This document shows, piece by piece, positions 1 through 9,362 of a DNA stretch of 64,000 bases. The stretch comes from Prinsepia uniflora (lineage: Eukaryota; Streptophyta; Magnoliopsida; Rosales; Rosaceae), in NCBI GenBank assembly GCA_032719365.1, contig CM064861.1, positions 74,892,863 to 74,956,862 of the forward strand, written 5' to 3'. Within the stretch, counting starts at the first letter, position 1. Every line of letters begins with the position of its first letter. The notes under the pieces were generated by a model, which was not told where the DNA came from, ran no database searches, and saw nothing but the letters and a program-made list of their open reading frames with translations. The translations under genes were made by a program, and so were the position numbers.

Positions 1-2500
1 AGCAAGATGTTATGGAAATGCGATGCATGGTTGTAGGCGTAAAGGCGGATCTAGGCATCCTAACACAAAACGTAACTACTGTTAATCCTGAGCTAATCAC
101 TATGTCGCAGCGACTTGATGGCGTTGAAAGCCGAATAGAAGATTGGCACAATCAACTTCCTGTTGTAGTTGAACAGTGTATGGAAAAAATGAAGAACGAC
201 ATCATATATGCAATGAAGGTAGGCCTCGAAAAGAAATAAGCAACAGTACAAACTCCTCTAAACAAGTTGATTTCCCCCCTTCCTAAATGCGTTTTCCTCT
301 CATCGAAAAGCACCCCTAATGTAGATGAGAACCTAGCCAAACCTCAACCCTAGGTATGATGGAACTGGAGCTCCACAATGATCTATAAGAGTGCCTTCTT
401 TTTACTTTTGCAAATGTATTCCCGTTTTCTGCATTAGAATGTTTTTTTAGTTTTGGTAAATAGGCTTAATTTGGGGAATGTTAAGCTTATGTTCTGATGT
501 GTCTATGCTTCATTGGCTGCAGTTCGTTATTGCCCCCTAACCTAACTTGTTTGTAAGTAGCCCACATTCAATACATGGTCTTTGTTCTAGTTATTCTTTA
601 CATAAAGCTTCGGTTGCTTGGTTTCAAAAAATAAACAAACTGTTAGTTTATAATTCAAGAGCACATGAAGAAATGAATGTACACCATAAGCATCTGAAAC
701 TGCCTGTATGTTTTATATTGTTGGAAATGAGTAAAATTGAAATCTACCTTCCATGTTGCCTATTATAAAGGAATGATATTTAAAAGCCAATCCATTGGAT
801 CACAGGAAAAGGAGATTTCTATTGTAGAAATTAAAGATTCTATGTCCAAAAGTGGGGCTTCATGTCAAGGATCAACTACTATCGGAGACATGAAGAAGCC
901 ATCAGTTATGAGTGTAAGCAATACACCAAATATTGTTCCCACCGATGTCACCTTACTTGAATACATTTTCTCTCGTAAAGACACATTTGGAAAAGGAAGG
1001 TAGTAGTACCCTAATATCCTACATTTGTATTCTATTTCAATAATTATATACATATGGTTGCTCATTTCGTACATCTCTTATGGCTTATAGTGAATCAGGA
1101 TACCAGTCATTCAAACTCCAATTTGGACCATTTACAGTGGGAGTTTTTGTTCCTTTTCTACAGAAAAGTGGTTAACTTGCGATGTAGGTGTATTGTACGC
1201 CACCAAACCACCATTTTGTGAGTTGTTTTCTTGGTTATAATAAAGCACATCAACCTAGATGTGACTGTGGATTTTGTAATTAACACGTAGGTTATAAATG
1301 TAGTCACTAATTTCCTTCAACTAGAGACTTCAAATAGTTGGTATTTTCCAACTTACTTTTAAGTAAGATATAAATGTGCTAAACTAAGTATTGATAAGGG
1401 GATTGCATGGTTTCTAGTGTAAAAGTGTCGTTGGCTGTAGCAAAGAGGATTGATTTGTGTGGACCCAAAGCGTTTTGAAGGACTAGGTGCGGATACAATA
1501 CGAATTTGCAACATGGCAGTCAGATTTTCAAATGTTCCTTTATACCAATGCACTGAGGTATGCCATGATTCCAGTCAGCCACTTATATTACTTTGTGCAA
1601 CATGAATGATAATGGTTCTTTGCGCTAACAAAGCTGAATCATAAATATTCATATGACTTCTATATGAAGAGGGCGAGCATTGGTACTTAATGGTGGTTTC
1701 AATTAAAGCACATCTCGTGCACGTCTGGGATAGTCTAAACATAGGATCCAAGCACAAGATTAGAGAAGATCAAGTTCAACTCCTAGTAAGTTTCACCTTC
1801 TTATTTGATTACATTGGGCATATTCAAAAAATAATACATATACCATATAAATATTTCATACTTGATACTTTATTCCTAACTCCTATATTCCACAATTTAT
1901 TTTGTAGCTCAATTGTTTAGATATATTATTAGGCCCACAACTATGAATATTGGTTGGACAACATTTGAACATTTCAATGTTTCCAATTGAATTTACAAAA
2001 TCCGGACCCCAACAACCAAACACATGGGATTGTGGAGTTTTTGTCATTCGGAACATGGAGTACTACAACAAACATTGGTTTAACCCTTTGGCCGTAAGTG
2101 TCAATCCTCTTGATTTTAAGGTGATGCCTTTGTATTATAGTTTTTTGTTTTAATTGTTTCCGTAATATATTGATGTCACAGTTCAATTCAGACGATGCAT
2201 GAAGGCGCATTGCCCTAGACCTAATTAAGCATACCAACAATAAGTTGTTTCCAGCACTTGTTGAAGTTTCGAGCATTGTCAAGACACCCGACAAAACTAC
2301 AGAGTACATGTCTACCAAACCATCTGTCTTGCATCCATCTCACCAAGGGGGCAACAAAAAAAGTGTACATTGAAAAAGGTTGGCAGTTGATTGTTTGGAA
2401 GATGATGATGGTGCAGTTCATAGCAAACAACCTTACACCGAGAAGGTTAAGGATCCATCCGCCAAGAGGATCCCAAAAAATTAATCACCTATTTTCTTAG
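1..2500 (+). pseudogene. Decayed Ulp1-type (C48) cysteine protease gene of a plant DNA transposon
   Basis: Broken reading frames in one direction give a recognisable order. There is a helical, coiled-coil-like piece (12-239), a linker exon (about 737-1003) and a hydrophobic piece around 1094-1200. Then comes the catalytic His in EGEHWYLMVV (codon at 1678-1680), an Asp in HVWDSL (1729-1731), and QQPNTWDCGVFVIRN with the nucleophilic Cys at 2031-2033. The His-Asp-Gln-Cys order is that of Ulp1/SENP peptidases. In plants, many such genes are carried by Mutator-like transposons and are fused to a plant-mobile-type N-terminal region. Stops and frameshifts separate the blocks, some of which may be introns, and the 5' end lies outside the window. 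I call it a transposon-borne pseudogene; a still-spliced gene cannot be excluded. The N-terminal domain seen at 25762-26583 in the second copy is absent here because the window starts too late. Confidence 0.7.
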
Positions 2501-2983
2501 CTAATGTGTCATTTGTTAATTATGGTGTCAATGGGATTGGTGTTAAACAACCAATCTCCTATTCTGGATGATCTAAGTTGGTAAAACTGCAAATTGGGAG
2601 GAACTTGGTTTTTCCCAGACAAACTTCTTTTGATTCCAAATTGCATAACTGTTTGTTTTGTGCATATGAATGAAAATGATGCAACCCAACCATAGTCCTC
2701 TTCAACAGTAGCATTTCCCAGTTTCTATCATTTCTTAGTAGGTTTCTCACTCAAGTCGTGGTGTAGATAAACCTTCATTGTATCGATTGGGAATTAAATG
2801 TGTAGCTAGCTACTAAATGAGGAAACCGAAAACAAATAGTAGGCAGGCGTGAGTGTACATGACAAGGGAGGCCCGTGAATGTGAATTCAGGCTACACTTG
2901 TCCCACCAAAGCTACACTTGTCCAAAAACAAATTAAGGCTGCACAACCTCCAACCATGGTGATCACTAATGTCCAACAAGCAT
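2501..2983. other. Gene-free flank left of the tandem LTR complex
   Basis: I see no gene here. The sequence is moderately AT-rich and holds a short internal duplication (two copies of CTACACTTGTCC near 2890-2925). Its last five bases, AGCAT (2979-2983), form the left target-site duplication of the LTR complex. The right copy is AGCAC (19301-19305), with one mismatch. Confidence 0.6.
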
Positions 2984-3153
2984 TGACAGGACCGCCCCCG
3001 AAAGGGGCATCGATAACCGTGCCCGGTCCTGCTCCTGTCTGGCAAGAAGACTGAAAAACCCAAGTTACCCTCAGTGTTTGCCAAACCAGGGATAGCCACA
3101 CGTATTTACTCATGCCTCCGCCCCTCGTACAGCCTCGAACAACGCGCAACGAC

Positions 3154-5183
3154 CTGGAGGGTCAATAAAACCAAAAGGGTGTGAGTGGACAAAAATAAAT
3201 CAGTTTAGCAAAACATTTACAACAAACGTTTTTACCCTCCGCGTAAAAACCAATGCATGCATACAAAAGTCATTTCGCAATCGGTTAACATTTTCCACAT
3301 AAGAAAAACTGTGTATCGAATTTCAACATAAGAGAAACTCGTATGAATCTCAAAATCATTTTTCCTTTCTCAACCATCGGGTCTTAGCCCGAAATCGTAA
3401 TCGCCGGGCCGCAGCCCAAAACCACGAATCAAGCCAAATGCACAACATGATCCCAAACCAACAACCATATATCGGGCCACTGCCCAACTCAACTGAAACA
3501 TCAGAAATCATCACTAAATCACAAGTCAATCATTTTGCTGGATATCAAGTGCGCCCGAGTCTTTAAACTCAAAACCATGCGCATAAACAGGCCTTCCCGG
3601 GATATCAACGAGTCTTTAAACTCAAAACATAATCAATAGGCCTCGGGGGTATCACAGTAACCGAGTCTTTAAACTCACGAGTCTTTAAACTCATTAAGGG
3701 CCCTCCCCCGTCATCAATTAACCGAGTCTTTAAACTCAAAACGTGCTCCAGCAATAGCACCGGGTCCTTAAACCCAAAACAGTTTTCAAACACAACAACG
3801 GGTCTTCAACCCAAAGCAGTTTTCAGCGGGTCTCTAAACCCCAAAACATTTGTCGAACACGACAACGTGGGATCCATCCCCAAAATCATATTTTTCACAA
3901 CAGGACCCACGGTCCGAATTTCCACATTCATTTTCCCCAAATCATACTTTACAAACATAATCAAATCATCATGAAATACGGGGCATGCAAAATCAGACCA
4001 AATCACTTTATTAAATCATTTTTCATTCCCGAATTCGAATTCGCAATAATGATTCCGTAAGCCGGCATCCGGAAGCATCATCCCGAACCCAAACCAAGAA
4101 TCCATTTTAAATTTCCGAAAACCGAAACCTCGTCCGTTAAAATTACTTTTATGCCCCGAGCATCAAGCCCGAAATCGTATTTTCCAAAATCCATTTTAAT
4201 TCCTTGAAATCACTTCATCTCTTAAATCTCAGTATCAAAACATCCGAACCACAATCATAATTACCAAAATCGCGATCCAAGCAAAACATACTCAAAACCC
4301 TCATTTAAAAATCCTCAAAATCACAAGTCTCATTTAAATTCCCCAATTCAAACATCAACAGTGATCAAATCACCATAACTCAAAATCTCGTAAAACGTGT
4401 CAAAATCGCAAGTCACATTCGCAAATCATAAACAACCTTTTTAAATCATTTTACACCCATTTCATATAACTTCTTCCATTAAACCATCATTAAGCATACG
4501 AGGGACCGTAGTCTCGAAATACGTGGAATTTTCCCATGTATAGTAAAATACGTATAAATACGGGAATCGAAATCAATCACAACTTATAATCATAATCATA
4601 AAATCATAGATATATTTTATGCATGCATTAAATTTAGAAAGCAACGTCCACTCACACACTGTCCAATAGGGCTCGGTTTCGCGCCGCACGCGGTTCCGTT
4701 ATTTCCGACATTTTCCAAAAACCCGAATCCTGCCCGAAAACACATCCCCAGGTCATTAAGGTGTCAATTAACAACATACTAATTTCCCCTAATTTTCCGG
4801 GAATTAATCGTTAATTACAAACGTAACATAAATCTTTGGACCTTCGGAATAACATCGAAACGGTGTCCGATAAATCCGAAACCAACGTTAAAATGTTCGT
4901 TACATTGTATAGGATAAAAGTCGTGTTGAACTCACCTTGAAAATCGACCCCACGTGCCGTCACGCGCCGCCGCAAGCGGCTGCGCGTGACACTCACGCGC
5001 CTGCTACAGTAACCCCAACGGTCACCATCTTCACCCGACTCTCGGTTAAACGGGCCGTTCAACCCGCCTGATGACCCGTTTAGTTCACTGCCAAATCAAC
5101 CCTAAGTCTTTCAATTGAGCATTCGAACACCTTCGTTACAAGTTTAATTACAGTTCTGGGACATTAATTTTACAGTCACTTAC
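3154..5183 (-). other. Predicted intron inside LTR 1
   Basis: The donor context TTTTAG^GTAAGTGA and acceptor context TTTTATTGACCCTCCAG^GTCG bound 2030 bp. Equivalent positions are 9533-11562 in LTR 2 and 15912-17934 in LTR 3. The same donor/acceptor layout recurs in the other LTR subfamilies of this window. GTCCACTCAC, which contains a branch-point-like CTCAC, ends about 26 bases before the acceptor AG. No transcript evidence is available, so splicing is inferred. Confidence 0.5.
3378..3915 (-). repeat. Array of short hairpins in LTR 1
   Basis: Small inverted words recur every 15-80 bases: CGGGTCTTAGCCCG (3378), GGGCCGCAGCCC (3406), GGGCCACTGCCC (3474), GAGTCTTTAAACTC (3557, 3610, 3663, 3679, 3724), GGGTCCTTAAACCC (3762), GGGTCTTCAACCC (3800), GGGTCTCTAAACCC (3828), GGGATCCATCCC (3869) and GGACCCACGGTCC (3903). 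Stems are 4-5 bp with loops of 3-6 bases, and many units are followed by AAAAC. Identical arrays sit at 9757-10294 and 16136-16673. The one base difference of LTR 3 in its array (T at 16668) falls in a loop. Confidence 0.85.
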
Positions 5184-6351
5184 CTAAAATCAGACGACTC
5201 GACGACGAACATCGAAGGACACCGCGTACTGCTCCTTCATTGAATTCCATCATTGCCGTCCGATTTCGATCAATTGATCCAGCCAACAGTTTCGTCTGAT
5301 CAATCTAAGCTGGCTTCCAATCTCAATTGTGTCTTCTAACTCCCCCACTTACACGACCTCAACCTCAACTTCTCTGAATTCCGCCGTGACTGTCCAAGCC
5401 TTCCCAGAGCTTAAAGCTTCGACCCCCTGATCTGGATCGACTCGACTTAACCCCAGGAGGCCAAATGAGGCCTTAATTTGCCATGGGTCGACCCACATTT
5501 CGGATTCGAGTTTGAATTTTCCAAACACGAGCTTCGGGTTTCTGGGTGCAGTTCCACTCGTTCAAGACACTGCATCCCCACATACCCAACACATTCGACT
5601 ACAATCACTCTCTCACCCTGCCTCAAACTCGCACCCGGGTTGCTCTAGTAGAAAAATGGCCAGCCATCACTCACACTCTGTTTTTCCCTCAGAGACACCC
5701 GCACAGTTTGAATACACCAGCCCACAAATGTGCACTCTCAGACCCGAGTACCAGCAGCCCCACATACTCTGATGATCGCACACGATGCCAACACCCGTGG
5801 GAAGACATTCTGGTCTCACTGCACACAGGGTTTCCCGCACCGCCCAAAATGTCATGGTTTAATCCTCCCCGTGCACTGGGTTTGCACCAGCCCATGCCAC
5901 TACCTCAAAGTCCTTAAACAACTCTCCCACTCAGCCATTATCAGGTAAAAAGAATTCAACAAATCCTTGGGCAGACTAAACAATTCTCCCCCGCCCATGC
6001 TCTGTTTTCCTGAGGAGAAACCGCCCGTGCAAGGCCGTCCCACGGCTGTCCCCAAAAACAAGGCTAAAATTACCATTTTGCCCTCAGTTCAATAATTTCC
6101 AAAATGCCCCTCGCCATCCGTGACCCGTAACTTGGTCACCCGATGTCCGTTTCATGCGTGCCGCCAGTCGTTGTACTCGGGGCATCGAGACCTTCCTAAC
6201 GGTCCTTGGCCCTCGCCCATCGGACCTCCCGATCAAAAAGTCAACATTTTCCTCTTATTCGTCCAAATTACGGAAATGCCCCTGGACTTCCGGACGTCAT
6301 AACTTTCACCACGAACGTCGGAATCGAACGTGCCACCTGTCTATGATCTCG

Positions 6352-6370
6352 TGACGTCCCAACTACGTCA
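6352..6370 (-). promoter_or_regulatory. Paired TGACGT/ACGTCA site in LTR head
   Basis: TGACGT and ACGTCA face each other across seven bases. Pairs of TGACG boxes are the classic binding arrangement for TGA-class bZIP factors (as-1/ocs type). Comparable inverted pairs occur in the solo LTR (22613-22632) and the 3' LTR of L1 (60205-60224). The position upstream of the predicted leader suits a promoter element. It could equally be part of the general hairpin habit of this family. Confidence 0.4.
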
Positions 6371-6549
6371 CGGTCACTGGTCAAAGTCCATTTGAACGTC
6401 CGAATAAAAAGTCAACGTTTTGCCCACGACTAGGGGCAAAACGGTCATTTTGCACCGTTCGTCCGAATTCGCCCAACTAATCACCGATTAACCCCGCTAG
6501 TCATGATTAGTTAGTAATCTAATCCCGAATTCCGGGACGGGTCGTTACA

Positions 6550-6566
6550 ATCTTCCCCCCTTAAAG
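6550..6566 (-). other. Polypurine tract 1
   Basis: On the minus strand CTTTAAGGGGGGAAGAT directly precedes the LTR start TGTAACG. Just before it, AATTTCG and CGAAATT form a 7-bp hairpin around the GGACGAAATT motif seen at the 3' end of Tekay/Del-type Ty3 elements. The second copy is at 12929-12945. Confidence 0.8.
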
Positions 6567-9347
6567 AATTTCGTCCCCGAAATTCCAACCGATCAAAACT
6601 CAACCGTTCCTCCCTTTAAAACCAGTTTCGCTCTCGAATTTCCAATCATCCTCACTTCCCATCCACCTTGTGGAAAACATTTCGTCCTCGCAACACGTGT
6701 ACACCCGTACACCAGCTACTCATCTGTACTCAGAGGCCCCATCATAGTCTTATGTCGTACCGACCACACTCGACCACCTCGAGTGACAAGGATCACTTAA
6801 TGACTGCTCCCACTGGGAGTCACCAAATCTCACTTGTCAGTCCGTGCTGACGCTGCCAGCCAAACTGTCACCTCTCAACCTCCCCAGTAAAGCAGTAATC
6901 CACAGCCGATAGGTGTCACATAAAGTTTCGTAAGATCAATAACACGAGCTCATCTCGCAGGGCAAGCCCAACCCTGCGGCATATGTCCATCTCAAGTCCA
7001 TAACTGTAGATTCCCTCAGCGAACCACAACGCTGGAATCATTCCGGTGTGATATCATCACGTAAGGCCACACGTAGTGACGCAGTCACCAACTCACTCCT
7101 CCTGAGTGTACGTATACCGTCATCAAACTCAATCAGGTGGGGTAACTGACACGCATTGAATACTAGCCCACCAGTGTTCGCCCAACTCCACACTGGGGTT
7201 CACTAGCCATCCGTGGCTAAGAGCGCATGCTCATGAATTCTCTGAACCCAACAAAATTAACTCTGCCCAGTGCATAGTATTCAATGTCCAGTTCACACCC
7301 ACCACCAAATCCAATGGTGTCGGAACTAAGCCGACCATCAACACGTATAACCATACGCCACTGGTACCTCACATGTGCTGTCACCATGCACCACACGGTC
7401 AGTCCAATACTGGTCCTTGTACACCGTGCAAGACACGTACATCCATTCCCCAATAAGTCCACTGCATGGCCCGCAGTCAATCATGATTCGATACTGGGAT
7501 TCTCCCGTCCAGTCTCATACTAGACAAATCGATCATTCCGCTCATCATCCGTTCTGGATCCCATGGTCACCCGACCAGTAACGCAACATCAACCCCCAAA
7601 CACGTCATCCAAGACGTACCAACCCCCGCACGCTCACCGAGGCGTGTGCAGTCATGCCGAATGGGCATATAATCTCATTCACGAATACCGAGGCACACCA
7701 ACTCAGAATCTATCGGATACCCGCTCAAACGGTTACCACATCACCTCTGATTGACTTTGAAAAGAAGCCAATCCCAATCGCACATATCTCTAACTGACCA
7801 ATTGGATCCAGTTGGGTATCCACTCATCCACAAGTCAAGCCTCGAGTTCGACCCACAACCGTTCCCACTCGCTCGAGCACGGATTAACTTCGAAAAGAAG
7901 TTCAATCCAACAATCCTCATATCTAAACATTTACGACAGAGCGATAAGCTCTTCACCTAGCCCGATCAAGGCGATCACAATTCGAGTCCGTTACCGCGTC
8001 ACCCGACTGGTAACACCACGATCCTAGATCCTCATTAACTAGATCCACCTAGGATCCACACATGCTCACAGTTAGCAATCCACCTGGAACCCGATAGTAG
8101 GGTCTCACACCCACTAGATTTCTTTTCAGTCACCCAACATTCCCCAACTACTTTCTCCCTCAATCAATCACTTAACAACGTAACACCTCCACTTTGTGGA
8201 TCCCCTCCATTACCTCATATCGATCCCTGCCACTCCACCTAGGAGAGACCAAGGATGATCCATCATGATGTCAAGTCCAACCGTCGGACTCCCTACATCC
8301 GTAACTCACTTGGACAACCACGCGTCCACCATCAGCCCAATACTCAGACCTCACGTCAATTAATGACTAACTATGCACATACACTGATTCCGACAGGGGA
8401 TTACTCAACTCTTGTCACCTCGTCACTGTTGGGACATACCCCAATACCTCATAATCCCCGCTGGATCCTATCCAGTCCATGAGTTGACCACTACTGAATC
8501 TCAAATACCAACGCACTCTCATCATGACAGAGTCACACCCCAACTCGTGGCTCAACACAATCTCACCCGCTGACACTAGCACCAGTACTAGTACCAGCAC
8601 CAACGTACAATAATCCACACTAGCACACCGTGTGCAAAACGGGTAGCCCTGGATCTCCGCTCATACCGAGCGACGATCCCGCATCACTACCCGTACCCCG
8701 CAACTACGGGTACCACCGTCCCGCCAATCCACATCAGGATAGATGAACGTTCCCTAAACGCTCCCTGATTCTCCACTACTACCACTACACCAAGTACCCC
8801 AGACCATCAGCTAAACTCCACAAGGCCACCGTTCCACAGAACCAAGCCATAATTCCTAACTCCTCAATACCTGTCCATACTCTGGTCCTCGGCATCCTAA
8901 GCGCCCAACGTTCCTCACTTAGCTTTTTCTGGCTCCACTCAAGCCTTGACACCATATCATGACTCATCTCACGTTCCTAACCCAAAGTCCTGACTCATCG
9001 TGAGTCCCACATCTACATCTTGACTCCTCCTGAGTCCAATCTCATACCAAACCAATCATGTCATCACTGACATACCCATCCTCGAGCAATACCCAATGCT
9101 CAACCACTTCCTACTCCAGCCACCGGTCTCGTTCGTCCTTGCGACCCACACAATTCTAGGTCCAGCAAGTCGCGCAAATCACAGTTCACAGCGTACACTA
9201 CCCGACATCTGACCCTCATACCAGGGTCAATCTCACCCGAGATCTAACACGAGGTCCCAAATACCCTCGCCTACACGTCTCACTATCAGGTCGCGCACGA
9301 GGCTTACGCTTGGAGGCATGATGTGGCCACAGAATCAGCAACCTAGT

Positions 9348-9359
9348 GCTCTGATACCA
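9348..9359 (-). other. Primer-binding site (tRNA-iMet type) of internal domain 1
   Basis: On the minus strand TGGTATCAGAGC lies three bases after the LTR end and complements the 3' end of plant initiator methionine tRNA. It marks LTR 2 as the 5' LTR of unit 1. Confidence 0.9.
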
Positions 9360-9362
9360 AAT

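Larger units (their letters stand above)
2984..6549 (-). repeat. LTR 1 (3' LTR of the complex), 3566 bp
   Basis: On the plus strand it runs from TGACAGGACC to GGTCGTTACA, so on the minus strand it is TG...CA bounded. In element order it holds the conserved head, a paired TGACGT/ACGTCA site (6352-6370), a donor-like site (TTTTAG^GTAAGTGA, intron starting at 5183), GTGAGTGGAC (complement of 4646-4655), ATGCATGCAT (4619-4628), the hairpin array (3378-3915), ATGCATGCAT (3253-3262), GTCCACTCAC (complement of 3181-3190) and an acceptor-like CCTCCAG (intron end 3154). It has T at 3036 where both other LTRs have C. Confidence 0.92.
6550..9362 (-). mobile_element. Internal domain 1 of the tandem complex (non-coding)
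   Basis: This 2813-bp stretch lies between the purine tract (6550-6566) and the primer-binding site (9348-9359). Short frames occur on both strands but none looks like a protein. Instead there are many short hairpins: CACTCGACCACCTCGAGTG (6767), CTCCCACTGGGAG (6807), a 25-base hairpin (7749-7773), AACTTC/GAAGTT (7886-7902), TTGGG/CCCAA (about 8428), CTGGATCCTATCCAG (8461), GCTCATACCGAGC (8659) and GACTCATCGTGAGTC (near 8993). Several have counterparts at matching positions in the interiors of L1 and L2. Confidence 0.85.

Noticed and set aside
3557..3841. Regularly repeated GAGTCTTTAAACTC words resembling a CRISPR-like repeat array
   Set aside because: The repeats are only 14 bases, the spacing is irregular, the array lies inside plant LTRs, and there are no cas genes. 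It is part of the LTR hairpin array.
5546..5917. 123-codon frame repeated at 11925-12296 and 18297-18668 as a conserved gene
   Set aside because: The repetition comes from the three LTR copies. The opposite strand and other frames are equally open, and the region is the LTR leader on the minus strand.
9348..9359. Match to tRNA-iMet considered as a tRNA gene
   Set aside because: Only the 12-base complement to the tRNA 3' end is present, beside an LTR. It is a primer-binding site; no cloverleaf can be formed.
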